Shown: piece after piece, positions 39,171 through 48,886 of the stretch
Layout of the letters: the number at the start of each line of letters is the position of its first letter
How positions within the stretch are numbered: the first letter of the stretch is position 1
Source: Rubellimicrobium sp. CFH 75288
Lineage (GTDB): Bacteria; Pseudomonadota; Alphaproteobacteria; Rhodobacterales; Rhodobacteraceae
Assembly (NCBI RefSeq): GCF_009904055.1
Contig: NZ_WYDP01000017.1
Coordinates: 40,081-104,080, forward strand
Direction of reading: 5' to 3'
DNA length: 64,000 nucleotides
Program-made: the position numbers and the translations under genes
The notes under the pieces: model-generated
What the model was told of the DNA's origin: nothing
The model's database searches: none
What the model saw: only the letters and a program-made list of their open reading frames with translations

Positions 39171-39752
39171 ATGATCCCGCAAGCCCCGTTCCCGGCGGCC
39201 GATGCGCCGCCCCTGCCAGCGATCGGACCGGACCCGTCGCTCCTTCTCGTGGACGACGACGAGGCCTTCCTCAAGCGCCTCGCGCGCGCGATGGAGCGGC
39301 GCGGCTTCCGGGTGGAGACGGCCGGCTCCGTGGCCGCCGCGCGCGAGGCGATCGCGGCCCATCCCCCCGCCTATGCCGTGGTGGACCTGCGCCTGTCGGA
39401 CGGCAACGGCCTCGACGTGGTCGAGCGCCTGCGCGAGCGGCGCCCCGACAGCCGGGTGATCGTGCTGACGGGCTATGGCGCTATCGCCACGGCCGTGGCG
39501 GCCGTCAAGATCGGAGCGACCGACTATCTCGCCAAGCCGGCCGATGCCGAGGAGGTCACGCGCGCCCTTCTGGCCGAGGAGGGCGCGCTGCCCGAGCCCC
39601 CCGAGAAGCCCATGAGCGCCGACCGCGTCCGGTGGGAGCACATCCAGCGCGTGTTCGAACTGTGCGACCGCAACGTGTCGGAAACCGCGCGGCGGCTGGG
39701 AATGCACCGCCGCACGCTCCAGCGCATCCTCGCCAAGCGTTCCCCCCGCTGA
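39171..39752 (+). CDS. regA: Response regulator RegA/PrrA
   Basis: RegA, the DNA-binding response regulator of the RegBA redox system. 193 residues; receiver domain with acidic pocket LLLVDDDEAF and phosphoacceptor Asp72 in AVVDLRLSDGNG, Lys in YLAKPAD, a Pro-rich linker (EPPEKPMSADRVRWEHIQRV), and the C-terminal Fis-type HTH CDRNVSETARRLGMHRRTLQ. The fixed sequence is nearly identical across alphaproteobacteria. Stop 39750-39752, three bases before the second parS. Confidence 0.96.
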   Translation: MIPQAPFPAADAPPLPAIGPDPSLLLVDDDEAFLKRLARAMERRGFRVETAGSVAAAREAIAAHPPAYAVVDLRLSDGNGLDVVERLRERRPDSRVIVLTGYGAIATAVAAVKIGATDYLAKPADAEEVTRALLAEEGALPEPPEKPMSADRVRWEHIQRVFELCDRNVSETARRLGMHRRTLQRILAKRSPR

Positions 39753-39755
39753 GCC

Positions 39756-39771
39756 TGTTTCACGTGAAACA
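39756..39771. other. parS: parS centromere site between regA and HD-hydrolase gene
   Basis: TGTTTCACGTGAAACA, a second perfect consensus parS. The palindrome extends to 22 bp (39753-39774) with flanking GCC/GGC. It begins three bases after the regA stop. The HD-hydrolase gene ends inside it: its last codons GCC TGT TTC ACG TGA use the parS bases. It is 24 kb from the candidate origin and 27.8 kb from the first parS. Confidence 0.95.
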
Positions 39772-40374
39772 GGCCGCCTCCAGCGCGCGGTGGCGGGCGA
39801 TGAAGGCCGCGCGCGCGGCCGTGGGGGGCAGGGGAGCGAGCGGGCCTGAGGGCAGCGCGCCCTCGGCCGGGCGGCCGAACAGGCGGTCGGCCTCACCCAG
39901 CGAGAACCCCGCAAGCGCCGTCGCCTCGGCCCAGGCCGCGGCGCGGTCGGCGCGCTTGATCGACCGCTTGACCGCCACGGGCAGGCGGGCGGGCAGGCCG
40001 AAGCGCAGATGCACGGCCTCCATCAGGCGGGCCTCGAGGGCGGCATAGCCCTCGCCCAGCACGCCCTTCACGGGCGAGATCATGTCCCCGATCACGTATT
40101 CCGGCGCGTCGTGGAGCAGCGCAGCCAGCCGCCAGCGCGGCTCCGTGCCGGGTTCGAGGCGGCCGAAGATGTCCTCCACGAGGAGCGCGTGCTCGGCCAC
40201 CGAATAGGGCCATTCGCCCCGCGTCTGCCCGTTCCAGCGCGCCACGAAGGCGAGCCCGTGGGCGATGTCCTCCAGCTCGACATCGAGGGGGGACGGATCG
40301 AGCAGGTCGAGCCGGCGGCCCGACAGCATCCGCTGCCAGGCCCGCGGCCGGTCTGCGCGCGTCCTCCCCGTCAT
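39760..40374 (-). CDS. HD-domain phosphohydrolase (YfbR-like)
   Basis: HD-superfamily metal-dependent phosphohydrolase of 204 residues, similar in size and motif order to YfbR-type 5'-deoxynucleotidases. Motifs: [13 protein letters not shown] gives the first His, [19 protein letters not shown] the HD pair, and KRADRAAAW the final Asp region. The C terminus ALEAACFT is written by the parS sequence, so the end of the protein is constrained by the centromere. It converges with regA and is divergent from ahcY. Confidence 0.82.
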   Translation of the reverse strand: MTGRTRADRPRAWQRMLSGRRLDLLDPSPLDVELEDIAHGLAFVARWNGQTRGEWPYSVAEHALLVEDIFGRLEPGTEPRWRLAALLHDAPEYVIGDMISPVKGVLGEGYAALEARLMEAVHLRFGLPARLPVAVKRSIKRADRAAAWAEATALAGFSLGEADRLFGRPAEGALPSGPLAPLPPTAARAAFIARHRALEAACFT

Positions 40375-40498
40375 GCGTCCGCTCCCCCGTCGCGGCGCCG
40401 ATCCTGCCGCGGGCAGGGGGCGGGCTCAAGCGGGCCTTCGGTGGACGGGCGGGGGCGGCGGTGCTATGGGCCGGGCGGGATCACCGAGGAGACAGCCC

Positions 40499-41902
40499 AT
40501 GCCGCTCGACCGTCCGGATTTCGTGGTGCGCGACCCCGGCCTCGCCGCCTGGGGCCGGACGGAGATCGCCATCGCCGAGACGGAGATGCCCGGGCTGATG
40601 GCCCTGCGCGAGGAGTTCGGCGCCACCCGGCCGCTCGCGGGCGCGCGCATCGCAGGCTCGCTGCACATGACGATCCAGACGGCCGTGCTGATCGAGACCC
40701 TGACGGCCCTGGGCGCGGAGGTGCGCTGGGCCTCCTGCAACATCTTCTCCACCCAGGACCACGCCGCCGCCGCCATCGCCGAGGCGGGCGTGCCGGTCTT
40801 TGCCGTCAAGGGCGAGACGCTCGAGGAATACTGGGCCTATACGGACCGCATCTTCGCCTTCGGCGGGGACGGGGCCAACATGATCCTGGACGACGGGGGC
40901 GACGCGACGCTCTATGTGCTGCTCGGCGCCCGGGTCGAGGGTGGCGAGGGCGATCTCATCGCCCGCCCCGAGAGCGAGGAGGAGGAGGCGCTGTTTGCGC
41001 AGATCCGCCGCCGCATGGCCGAGACCCCGGGCTGGTTCACGCGCCAGCGCGACGCCATCCGCGGCGTGACCGAGGAGACGACCACCGGCGTCAAGCGCCT
41101 CTACGACCTGCATCGGCAGGGGCGGCTGCCCTTTCCGGCGATCAACGTCAACGACAGCGTCACCAAGTCCAAGTTCGACAACCGCTACGGCTGCAAGGAA
41201 TCGCTGGTGGACGGCATCCGGCGGGCCACCGACACGATGATGGCGGGCAAGGTCGCCGTGGTCTGCGGCTATGGCGACGTGGGCAAGGGCTCGGCCGCCA
41301 GCCTGCGGGGCGCAGGCGCGCGCGTGAAGGTCACCGAGACGGACCCGATCTGCGCGCTGCAGGCCGCGATGGACGGCTACGAGGTCACGCTGCTCGAGGA
41401 CGAGGTGGAGACGGCCGACATCTTCATCACCGCCACGGGCAACAGGGACGTCATCCGTCTCGAGCACATGCGGCGGATGAAGGACATGGCGATCGTCGGC
41501 AATATCGGGCACTTCGACAACGAGATCCAGGTCGCCGCGCTGCGCAACCACAAGTGGACGCGCGTCAAGGACCAGGTGGACCTGATCGAGATGCCCGGCG
41601 GCAACCGCATCATCCTGCTCTCGGAGGGGCGGCTTCTGAACCTCGGCAATGCGACGGGGCATCCGTCCTTCGTGATGAGCGCCTCCTTCACCAACCAGGT
41701 CCTTGCGCAGATCGAGCTGTGGACCCGCCCCGAGGCCTATCCGCCGGGCGTCTACATCCTGCCCAAGCATCTCGACGAAAAGGTCGCACGGCTTCACCTC
41801 GCCAAGGTCGGCGCGCGGCTCACCCCGCTCAGCCCCGAGCAGGCGGCCTATATCGGCGTGTCGCCCGAGGGGCCGTTCAAGCCCGACCATTACCGCTATT
41901 GA
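40499..41902 (+). CDS. ahcY: Adenosylhomocysteinase
   Basis: S-adenosylhomocysteine hydrolase, which recycles SAH to homocysteine and adenosine in the methyl cycle. The 467-residue protein starts at ATG 40499 ([20 protein letters not shown]). Motifs: [48 protein letters not shown] (in part), the NAD site [16 protein letters not shown], and the C-terminal KPDHYRY lysine/tyrosine. It is the usual partner of regA in Rhodobacterales. No convincing SAH riboswitch is visible in the 124-bp upstream gap. Confidence 0.96.
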   Translation: MPLDRPDFVVRDPGLAAWGRTEIAIAETEMPGLMALREEFGATRPLAGARIAGSLHMTIQTAVLIETLTALGAEVRWASCNIFSTQDHAAAAIAEAGVPVFAVKGETLEEYWAYTDRIFAFGGDGANMILDDGGDATLYVLLGARVEGGEGDLIARPESEEEEALFAQIRRRMAETPGWFTRQRDAIRGVTEETTTGVKRLYDLHRQGRLPFPAINVNDSVTKSKFDNRYGCKESLVDGIRRATDTMMAGKVAVVCGYGDVGKGSAASLRGAGARVKVTETDPICALQAAMDGYEVTLLEDEVETADIFITATGNRDVIRLEHMRRMKDMAIVGNIGHFDNEIQVAALRNHKWTRVKDQVDLIEMPGGNRIILLSEGRLLNLGNATGHPSFVMSASFTNQVLAQIELWTRPEAYPPGVYILPKHLDEKVARLHLAKVGARLTPLSPEQAAYIGVSPEGPFKPDHYRY

Positions 41903-41912
41903 GGGCGCGGGG

Positions 41913-42101
41913 ATGAGCCGGGCCTTCGGGGTTCTGGGCGTCGTCCTGATCCTCCTGGGCCTGCTCTGGGCGGCGCAGGGGGCGGGGTGGGTGCCATGGC
42001 CCACGCGCAGCCCGATGCTGGGCGACCGCGCCTGGATCGGCTGGGGCCTGGGGCTGGCCGTTCTGGGGGCCGCGCTCGCCCTGTGGAGCGGGCGGCGCTG
42101 A
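41913..42101 (+). CDS. Small two-helix membrane protein
   Basis: A 62-residue protein starting at ATG 41913, 10 bp after ahcY, with GAGGGCGCGGGG upstream. Two hydrophobic helices (AFGVLGVVLILLGLLWAAQG and GWGLGLAVLGAALALWSG) are joined by a short loop, WVPWPTRSPMLGDRAW. No motif identifies a function. It is likely cotranscribed with ahcY. It converges with the EVE-domain gene, 2 bp away. Confidence 0.65.
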   Translation: MSRAFGVLGVVLILLGLLWAAQGAGWVPWPTRSPMLGDRAWIGWGLGLAVLGAALALWSGRR

Positions 42102-42103
42102 TC

Positions 42104-42526
42104 TCAGGGCGCCAGGCCCCCCATCGCGCAGACGCGCTCCCATTCCTCCGGCCGCACCGGCTGGACCGACAGGCGCGAGTTCCTCACGAGAACCATCTCG
42201 GCCAGCGCCGGTTCGGCCTTGATGCTGCGCAGCGACACGGGCCGGGGCAGGGGGGCGAGGGCGCGCAGGCTCACGCAATCCCAGCCGCTGTCGGGCGGCG
42301 CGGTCGGGTCCGGTGCGGCGGGTGCGACGACCTCGACCAGGCCCACCACGGCCGGCTGGGCCCCCGAATGGTAGAAGAAGCCGCGGTCGCCCACCGTCAT
42401 GGCGCGCATGTGGTTGCGCGCGGCATGGTTGCGCACCCCGTCCCACGGGCCGCCCGCATCGCCCAGCGCGACCTGATCGGCCCAGGAGAAGACATGCGGC
42501 TCGCTCTTGAACAGCCAGAAGGCCAT
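42104..42526 (-). CDS. EVE-domain protein
   Basis: EVE/PUA-fold protein related to Thy28/THYN1, a family thought to bind modified bases in nucleic acid. The 140-residue frame starts at ATG 42526 (MAFWLFKSEPHVFSW), with an AAGGGGGAAACC ribosome-binding site. Marks: WDGVRNHAARNHMRAM, GFFYHSGAQPAVVGLVEV and VSLRSIKAEPALAEMVLVRN (in part). A GTG at 42541 would overlap gpsA but is less likely. It is downstream of gpsA on the same strand. Confidence 0.88.
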   Translation of the reverse strand: MAFWLFKSEPHVFSWADQVALGDAGGPWDGVRNHAARNHMRAMTVGDRGFFYHSGAQPAVVGLVEVVAPAAPDPTAPPDSGWDCVSLRALAPLPRPVSLRSIKAEPALAEMVLVRNSRLSVQPVRPEEWERVCAMGGLAP

Positions 42527-42537
42527 GGTTTCCCCCT

Positions 42538-43500
42538 TCACTCCGTGCGCAAGGGCCGCTCGAGCAGCAGCCGCAGCGCCGTCTCGGCATCCAGGCGCCC
42601 CTCGACCAGCCCCGCCACGGCGGCCGTGACCGGCATCTCGATGCCGCAGCGCGCCGCGAGCGCCAGCGCCGCGCGCGCGGTCGCCGCCCCTTCCACGGTC
42701 ACGTCCGGCGCAAAGCCCTCGCCGCGGCCCAGCGCAAGACCGAAGCGGAAGTTGCGCGACTCCTCCGAGGTGGCGGTGAGCACCAGATCCCCCAGCCCCG
42801 ACAGGCCCATCAGCGTGGATTCCTGCGCCCCCAGATGCCGGGCGAGGCGGACGGTCTCGGCGAAGCCGCGGGCCAGCAGCGCCGCGCGGGCCGATTCGCC
42901 GAAGCCTGCGCCGATGCAGGCGCCGCAGGCGATCGCCACGACGTTCTTGAGCGCGCCCCCCAGCTCGGCCCCGGTCACGTCGGGGGTGCGGTAGAGCCGC
43001 AGCGTCGGCGTGGAGAGCAGCGCCTGCAGGCGTGCGCCCTCCGCCTCGTCCCGGCAGGCCAGGGTGAGGGCGGCGGGGCGGCCCCGGGCGATGTCGGCGG
43101 CAAAGGAGGGACCGGTGAGCAGGGCGGGGCGCGAACCGGGCAGCGCGGCGGCGATCAGGGCGCTGGGGCCTTCGCCTGTGGCCAGGTCGATGCCCTTGCA
43201 GCAGGCGACCGGCGCAGCGCCGGCCAGGACCGTTCGCTGCGCAGCGAGAAACTCGCGCAGCGCCTGGGCGGGCACGGCCAGAAGCACGGCCTCGGCCCCC
43301 CTGACGGCGCCGAGGTCCCCCGTCGGCTGCACCCGGTCGGGCAGGATCGCCCCGGGCAGGCGGGGCAGGCGCCTCTCCTGCCGGGCCCGCTCCATGAGAG
43401 GGGTTTCGCGACCCCAGAGGACGACGTCATGCTGCGCAGCAAGGGCAATGGCGAGGGCCGCGCCGAAGGCGCCGGAGCCGATCACCGCGACGCGGCTCAT
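42538..43500 (-). CDS. gpsA: Glycerol-3-phosphate dehydrogenase [NAD(P)+]
   Basis: GpsA reduces dihydroxyacetone phosphate to sn-glycerol-3-phosphate for phospholipids. The 320-residue protein starts at ATG 43500 ([20 protein letters not shown]), with the dinucleotide motif [24 protein letters not shown], the catalytic Lys in [14 protein letters not shown], and the [19 protein letters not shown] segment are intact. The start overlaps the tsaD stop in ATGA, a widespread gene pair. Confidence 0.95.
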   Translation of the reverse strand: MSRVAVIGSGAFGAALAIALAAQHDVVLWGRETPLMERARQERRLPRLPGAILPDRVQPTGDLGAVRGAEAVLLAVPAQALREFLAAQRTVLAGAAPVACCKGIDLATGEGPSALIAAALPGSRPALLTGPSFAADIARGRPAALTLACRDEAEGARLQALLSTPTLRLYRTPDVTGAELGGALKNVVAIACGACIGAGFGESARAALLARGFAETVRLARHLGAQESTLMGLSGLGDLVLTATSEESRNFRFGLALGRGEGFAPDVTVEGAATARAALALAARCGIEMPVTAAVAGLVEGRLDAETALRLLLERPLRTE

Positions 43501-44597
43501 GCCTTGGCCCCCTTGCGCCCCGATCCGAGCATCGGCGCGGCGGCCTCGTCGAGCGGCCAGCGCGGCCGGGCGGTCAGGTCGGTGCCGGGCGCGAGTCCCG
43601 CACGGGCCCGCTCGATGGCGGCCCAGGCGATCATGGCGGCATTGTCGGTGCAGAGCGCAGGCGCGGGCGAGACGAGCGGCAGGCCCGCCCCGGCCGCCTC
43701 GGTCTCGAGCGCAGCGCGCAGGCGCCGGTTGGCGGCCACCCCCCCTGCCACCGCGAGGCCCGCGAGATCGGGACGGATCGTCCGGGCCTGCGCGATCGCG
43801 CGGCGCAGCTTGGCAGAAAGGATGTCGGCCACCGCCGCCTCGAACCCCGCGCAGAGGTCGCGCCGGTCGCTTTCGCGCAGGCCTCCCGCTTCGGCCACGA
43901 GCCGGTCGCGCCAGCGCAGGACGGCAGTCTTGAGCCCCGAAAAGGACAGCTCGAGCCCGTCGCGGTCCAGAAGCGGCCGGGGCAGGTCGAAGCGGGCCGG
44001 ATCGCCGCCCTGCGCCGCCTCCTCTACCGCGGGCCCGCCCGGCTGGGGCAGGCCGAGAAGGCGCGCGACCTTGTCGAAGGCCTCGCCGGGCGCGTCGTCG
44101 ATGGTCCCGCCGAGACGCCGGAAGGCGGCGGCGCCCTCCACGAGCAGGAGCTGGGCATGACCTCCCGAGACGAGCAGGACGAGATACGGAAAAGGCAGGT
44201 CGTCCGTCAGCCGCGGGGTGAGCGCATGGCCGGCCAGATGGTTGATGCCCCAGAGCGGCAGGCCCGTGGCTGCGGCCAGACCGCGCGCGGTCATGACCCC
44301 GGCCAGCAGCCCGCCCACGAGGCCGGGACCGCTGGTCACCGCGATCCCGTCGATCCGATCGAGCCCGAGCCCCGCACGGCTCAGGGCGGCCTCCACGCAA
44401 TGGTCGAGCGCTTCGGCATGGGCGCGTGCGGCGATCTCGGGAACGACGCCGCCGAACGGGGCATGCAGCTGCGCCTGGCCGGCCACGACGGAGGAGAGGA
44501 TCCGCGCGCCCGGGGGGCCTTCGCGCATCACCGCCGCGGCGCTGTCGTCGCAGCTCGACTCGATGCCGAGAAGGGTGAGGGGGGCTTGCCCGACCAT
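43497..44597 (-). CDS. tsaD: tRNA t6A transferase subunit TsaD
   Basis: TsaD (Gcp/OSGEP) transfers the threonylcarbamoyl group to A37 of tRNA. 366 residues; [13 protein letters not shown] near the start, the metal-binding HLAGH in [29 protein letters not shown], and [15 protein letters not shown] with [13 protein letters not shown] in the second half. Intact. TsaE, which works with TsaD, is in the window at 34253. It is divergent from hemD with 119 bp between the starts. Confidence 0.96.
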   Translation of the reverse strand: MVGQAPLTLLGIESSCDDSAAAVMREGPPGARILSSVVAGQAQLHAPFGGVVPEIAARAHAEALDHCVEAALSRAGLGLDRIDGIAVTSGPGLVGGLLAGVMTARGLAAATGLPLWGINHLAGHALTPRLTDDLPFPYLVLLVSGGHAQLLLVEGAAAFRRLGGTIDDAPGEAFDKVARLLGLPQPGGPAVEEAAQGGDPARFDLPRPLLDRDGLELSFSGLKTAVLRWRDRLVAEAGGLRESDRRDLCAGFEAAVADILSAKLRRAIAQARTIRPDLAGLAVAGGVAANRRLRAALETEAAGAGLPLVSPAPALCTDNAAMIAWAAIERARAGLAPGTDLTARPRWPLDEAAAPMLGSGRKGAKA

Positions 44598-44716
44598 GGC
44601 GCTCCGCCGCGAAGGCCCCGGGGCTTTTGCCCCGACGCGGGTCCGCCTAGCATCCGCCGCGCGGCCGGGGCAAGCGCCGCGGCCGGTCGGGACGGCGAGC
44701 GCGTGGAGGGCGGGAC

Positions 44717-45451
44717 ATGGACCGCAGCGAGTCGGACGGACCGGTCCTGCTGGTGACGCGCCCCGAGCCGGCCGCGCGCCGCTTCCTCGAGGCGCTGCGG
44801 GTCCTGCGGGGGGGACGGCTGCCCCGTGCCGTCCTGAGCCCGGCGCTGCGGATCCGGCCTCTGGAGGTCCGCCTGCCCCTCGTCCCGGCCGGGCTGATCC
44901 TCACCTCCGAGAACGGCGCCGCGCGGGTGCCGGACTTCGGTCTCGCGGGGCTGCCCGCCTGGTGCGTGGGTCCCCGGACGCGCGCGGTCGCGGAGCAGGC
45001 AGGCCTCGGCGCGCGCGAGGCGGGACCCGATGCGGAGGCCCTCGTCGCGGCGCTCGTGGCAGAGCGGCCGGCCGGTCCGCTGCTCCATCTGCGCGGCGAG
45101 CAGGCACGGGGCGACGTGGTGGCGCGGCTGCGCGAGGCGGGGCTCGCGGCCGAGGAGGCCGTGGTCTACCGGCAGGAGGCGCTCGCCCCCTCGGCAGAGG
45201 CGCGGGCGGTTCTCGAGGGGACGCGGCCGACCGTGCTGCCGCTCTTCTCGCCGCGCAGCGCGGCGGTGGTGGCGGGCTGGGGGAGCCGGGCCCCGCTCCA
45301 CCTCGTCGCCATGAGCCCGGCCGTGGCGGAGGCCGCAGCCGGGCTGCCGCACCGGTCGCTGCGGCTCGCCGCCCGGCCCGACGGCGAGGCCATGCTGCGC
45401 GCCACCGCGCGGTGCGTGGCGTGGCTTGAGGGCATGGGGCGACCGGATTAG
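44717..45451 (+). CDS. hemD: Uroporphyrinogen-III synthase
   Basis: HemD closes and inverts ring D of the linear tetrapyrrole to make uroporphyrinogen III. 244 residues in the bilobal HemD fold: [67 protein letters not shown] (in part), and [16 protein letters not shown]. The family is poorly conserved, and the neighbourhood (tsaD on one side, mitofilin-like and hemY after it) supports the call. Start ATG at 44717. Confidence 0.9.
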   Translation: MDRSESDGPVLLVTRPEPAARRFLEALRVLRGGRLPRAVLSPALRIRPLEVRLPLVPAGLILTSENGAARVPDFGLAGLPAWCVGPRTRAVAEQAGLGAREAGPDAEALVAALVAERPAGPLLHLRGEQARGDVVARLREAGLAAEEAVVYRQEALAPSAEARAVLEGTRPTVLPLFSPRSAAVVAGWGSRAPLHLVAMSPAVAEAAAGLPHRSLRLAARPDGEAMLRATARCVAWLEGMGRPD

Positions 45452-45501
45452 GTACTGCCGGACTCCCGGCCCGCTGCCGGGGCGGGCAGCGAGGGCGGAC
45501 C

Positions 45502-47097
45502 ATGGCGCGCAACACCCCACCGGACAGGGACCCGACCGGACCGGCCGGCGACACGCCCCGCGGTGCGGCGGAGCGGAAGGACGCGTCGGCCGGTCCTGCA
45601 GCCGGGACGGACGGGCCCGGGGCGCCTCCCTCCGCGGGGGACGGGCCGGGCGGAAAGCCCGCCGCGACCAGCGGGAAGCCCGCCCCGGCCGGACCTGCGC
45701 CCGGGATGCGGGCCGGAGAGCCATCCCCCCAGAGCGGCCCCGCGCCGGACCGGACGGCCCCGGACGGGGGGACGACCGTCCCGCCGGCCGGCTCCGCTGC
45801 GCCGGCCGGGCCGGCCGGAGAACCGCCCGCCGCGGACAGGGAGCGGCCGTCCCCGGCCTCGCCTGCCCCCTTGCCGCCGGCAGCGGATGCGCCGCGCCGA
45901 GGCCTCGGGGGCCTTCTCCTCGGGGGTGTGCTCGCGGCCCTGCTGGGCGGCGGGGCGCTCTGGCTGGGCCAGCAGGCCGGGCTCGTGCCCCAGCCGGGGC
46001 TGCGCACCCTCGAGCAGCGCCTCGGCGCGCTCGAATCCCGACCCCTGCCCGCCGATCCGGCCGGGGCGCTGGCGGACCTGTCCCGCACCCTTGAGGCTCA
46101 GGCGGCGCGGCTCGACGCCTTGGAGGCGCTGCCGGCCCCCGCCGCGCCCGACCTGAGCGGCCTCGAGGGCGCGCTTGCGGATCTGGAGGCCCGGACGGCT
46201 GCGCTCGAGGCGCAGGTCGCGGGGGAGGCGGAGACGGTGCAAACGCTCGGCTCCCGGCTCGACGCCCTCGAGGCCCTGCCCCGTCCCGCACCGGCAGCCC
46301 CCCGCGCCTTTGCGCCGCCGGCGAGCCCCCTGGAGAGCCTTGTTGCGGAGCTCGAGGCCGGGCAGGCCGATCTGGTCGCGCGGGTCGAAGACCTGGAGGC
46401 CGCGCGCGACGCCCTGGAGGAGGCCCGTGCGGCCATGGCCGAGTCGCTGGAGCGGCTGGAGGATGAAAGCGCCCGCGCGCTCGGGACCGCGGCGGACGCC
46501 CTGAGCCGTGCCGAGGCGGCCGAAGCGCGGGCCGAGGCGGTGGCGGCCGAGGCCGAGGCGGCCCGGAGCCGTGCCGAGGCGGCCGAGGCGGAAGCTGAAG
46601 CCCGCGCCGCGCTGGCCCGGATCGCCGCCGCGCTGGAGACGGGCGCGCCGCTCGCCCCCGCCCTCGAGGAGCTGCGGGAGAGCGGCGCGGCCCCCCCGCC
46701 GGCCTTCGAGGCTGCGGCCGAGACCGGCCTGCCCACCCTGGCGGCGCTGCGGGCGGACTTTCCGGCTGCGGCGCGGGCCGCGCTCGAGCGCGCGCGGGCC
46801 GAGGGGCTTCTGGATGCCGGCGGCGGCGCCGTCGCCTTCCTGCGCGGGCAGTTCGGCATCCGCTCCACGCTCCCGCGCGAGGGCGACGACCCGGACGCGA
46901 TCCTGTCGCGGGCCGAAGCGGCCCTGGCCGCGAACCAGCTGGACGAGGCCCTGCGCGAGATCGCGGCCCTTCCGGACCCCGTGCGCGAGGCGCTGCGGCC
47001 CTGGCTCGACCGGGCGGAGGCGCGCGCGGCCGCCGAGGCGGCCCTGCGCGACGGGCTCGGCGCCGCGGCCGAGCGCACCATTCCCGCGGCTCCCTGA
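45502..47097 (+). CDS. Mitofilin/Mic60-like membrane protein
   Basis: Alphaproteobacterial mitofilin-like protein, related to Mic60 that shapes cristae. The 531-residue protein starts at ATG 45502. About 130 Pro/Gly-rich residues precede one membrane helix (GLGGLLLGGVLAALLGGGAL), followed by a long periplasmic coiled coil (residues about 165-380) and a C-terminal mitofilin-type domain (ALRADFPAAARAALERARAE, AEAALAANQLDEALREIAAL). It lies between hemD and hemY, its normal place. Composition is biased to Ala, Glu and Pro. Confidence 0.87.
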   Translation: MARNTPPDRDPTGPAGDTPRGAAERKDASAGPAAGTDGPGAPPSAGDGPGGKPAATSGKPAPAGPAPGMRAGEPSPQSGPAPDRTAPDGGTTVPPAGSAAPAGPAGEPPAADRERPSPASPAPLPPAADAPRRGLGGLLLGGVLAALLGGGALWLGQQAGLVPQPGLRTLEQRLGALESRPLPADPAGALADLSRTLEAQAARLDALEALPAPAAPDLSGLEGALADLEARTAALEAQVAGEAETVQTLGSRLDALEALPRPAPAAPRAFAPPASPLESLVAELEAGQADLVARVEDLEAARDALEEARAAMAESLERLEDESARALGTAADALSRAEAAEARAEAVAAEAEAARSRAEAAEAEAEARAALARIAAALETGAPLAPALEELRESGAAPPPAFEAAAETGLPTLAALRADFPAAARAALERARAEGLLDAGGGAVAFLRGQFGIRSTLPREGDDPDAILSRAEAALAANQLDEALREIAALPDPVREALRPWLDRAEARAAAEAALRDGLGAAAERTIPAAP

Positions 47098-47114
47098 CCC
47101 GAAAGGCCGGCCCG

Positions 47115-48587
47115 ATGCTCTGGACCCTGCTCAAGCTGCTCCTGTTCGTCCTGGTCGTGGCGGGCCTGACCCTCGGCGGGGCCTGGCTGCTCGAGCAGCC
47201 GGGCGGTGCGGTGATCGCCGTGGGCGGATGGGAGGCCACGCTGACGCCCCTGCAGGGCGTCGTGCTTCTGGCGCTGCTTCTGCTGGTGCTCTGGGTCCTG
47301 CTCAAGCTGCTGGGCGTCATGGGCGCCCTGGTGCGGTTCCTGAACGGGGACGATACGGCCCTGTCGCGCCACTTCTCCCGCAACCGCCGGCGCAAAGGGA
47401 TGCAGGAACTGACCGAGGCCGCTCTCCTGCTCGCCTCGGGCCGTCCGGCCGAGGCGCAGGCGCGGGCGGAGGCGGCCCGGCGGCATCTGGACTGGCCGGA
47501 ACTGACGCACCTGATCCTGGCCCAGTCGGCCGAGGCGGCGGGGGACCGGACCCGTGCGGCGGAGATGTGGGCGCTGCTTGCGGCCCATGACGGCTCGCGC
47601 CTTGCCGGGCTGCGGGGTCTGCTGCGCCAGAAGCTCGCCGAGGGCGACGACGCGACCGCCCTGCGCCTGGCAGAACGGGCCTTCGCCCTCGACCCCGACA
47701 ACCGCGAGATCCAGGACACGCTGCTGCGCCTGCAGGCGGAGTCGCACGACTGGGCAGGCGCGCGCCGGACGCTCGCCGCACAGCGCCGATCGGGCAGCCT
47801 GCCGCGCGACCTCCACCGCCGCCGCGACGCCGTTCTCGCGCTCGGACAGGCGGCGGAGGTCATGGCGGAGGGCGCCACGGTGGAGGCCCGCGAGGCCGCC
47901 ATCGAGGCCAACCGGCTGTCGCCCGACCTCGTGCCCGCCGCGGTCATGGCCGCGCGCAGCCATATCGCGCGGGGGGAGGGCCGGCAGGCTGCGCGCATCC
48001 TGCGCAAGGCCTGGGAGGCTCAGCCGCATCCCGATCTTGCTGCGGCCTTCGCGGAGATCGTGCCGGAGGAAAGTCCGGCCGAGCGGGTGCGCCGGTTCCG
48101 CGCGCTGACCGAACTGCGTGCCGACCATCCCGAGACGCGGATGCTGCGGGCCGAACTTCTGATCGCGGCCGAGCAGTTCGAGGAAGCCCGGCTGGCACTG
48201 GGCGACCTGCCCGAGCGCGAGCCCACGGGCCGGTCGCTCACGCTGATGGCGGCGATCGCCCGCGGGCGCGGCGAGGACGAGGCAGCGGTCCGGGGCTGGC
48301 TCACCCGCGCGCTGGCCGCACCGCGGGGTCCGCAATGGGTCTGCGAGGCCTGCGGGCGCATCCATGCCGCCTGGACACCCGTCTGCGAGAACTGCCACGC
48401 CTTCGACACGCTGAGCTGGACCTCTCCGCCCGCCGAGGCGCGCCTGCCCGGCGGTGCCGAGCTGCTGCCGCTTCTGGTGGACCGCGCCGCCGCGCCGCCC
48501 GCGCCGGACGGGTCGCTGCCCGTGGTCGCCGATCCGTCTGCCCCTGTGGAGACCCCGCCGCGACCGGACGTCGAACCCGTCCGATAG
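47115..48587 (+). CDS. hemY: HemY-like protein with TPR and zinc ribbon
   Basis: HemY N-terminal domain protein of 490 residues, named for its position next to heme genes; a role in heme traffic has been proposed in other bacteria. Two N-terminal membrane helices (LLKLLLFVLVVAGLTLGGAW and VVLLALLLLVLWVLLKLLGV) frame a periplasmic loop, followed by TPR-like repeats (ELTEAALLLASGRPAEAQAR, AERAFALDPDNREIQDTL). The C terminus has a CxxC zinc ribbon, WVCEACGRIHAAWTPVCENC, then a Pro-rich tail. 17 bp after the mitofilin-like gene. Confidence 0.88.
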   Translation: MLWTLLKLLLFVLVVAGLTLGGAWLLEQPGGAVIAVGGWEATLTPLQGVVLLALLLLVLWVLLKLLGVMGALVRFLNGDDTALSRHFSRNRRRKGMQELTEAALLLASGRPAEAQARAEAARRHLDWPELTHLILAQSAEAAGDRTRAAEMWALLAAHDGSRLAGLRGLLRQKLAEGDDATALRLAERAFALDPDNREIQDTLLRLQAESHDWAGARRTLAAQRRSGSLPRDLHRRRDAVLALGQAAEVMAEGATVEAREAAIEANRLSPDLVPAAVMAARSHIARGEGRQAARILRKAWEAQPHPDLAAAFAEIVPEESPAERVRRFRALTELRADHPETRMLRAELLIAAEQFEEARLALGDLPEREPTGRSLTLMAAIARGRGEDEAAVRGWLTRALAAPRGPQWVCEACGRIHAAWTPVCENCHAFDTLSWTSPPAEARLPGGAELLPLLVDRAAAPPAPDGSLPVVADPSAPVETPPRPDVEPVR

Positions 48588-48628
48588 CCCTTTTCCCCGC
48601 CGCCGCGCGATGCTAAGAGCCCCCCGGC

Positions 48629-48704
48629 GCCGCAGTAGCTCAGCTGGTAGAGCACGTCATTCGTAATGATGGGGTCGGGGGTTCGAGTCCCTTCTGCGGC
48701 ACCA
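48629..48704 (+). tRNA. tRNA-Thr(CGT)
   Basis: A 76-nt cloverleaf: acceptor GCCGCAG pairs with CTGCGGC, anticodon stem CGTCA/TGATG with loop TTCGTAA (anticodon CGT, threonine), T arm GGGGG TTCGAGT CCCTT. The CCA is encoded at 48702-48704. It lies 41 bp after hemY and marks the left border of the accessory segment. Confidence 0.96.
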
Positions 48705-48886
48705 GCGCCCCGCTCCGACAGCCGGGAGGGCGGCCCGACCGGCCAGTCTCGCTCCGTACCGGGCCGCATCGGCGGCGCGATGCCACTCGTCCAGGCTCTG
48801 GCGGAGGGCGATGCGCCGGGCTTCGGGGTGGAGCTCAACCCGGCGCTGACCTATCGTCGGCCCCACCGGAGGGAGGAGCGCGCCGC

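Noticed and set aside
40375..40498. Possible SAH riboswitch upstream of ahcY
   Set aside because: The 124-bp leader has GC-rich stems but I could not match the conserved SAH-riboswitch core. Covariance-model search would decide.
48705..48886. Short open frame between tRNA-Thr and the SDR
   Set aside because: A frame of about 75 codons overlaps the tRNA and has no ribosome-binding site or recognisable domain. I treat the gap as promoter DNA.
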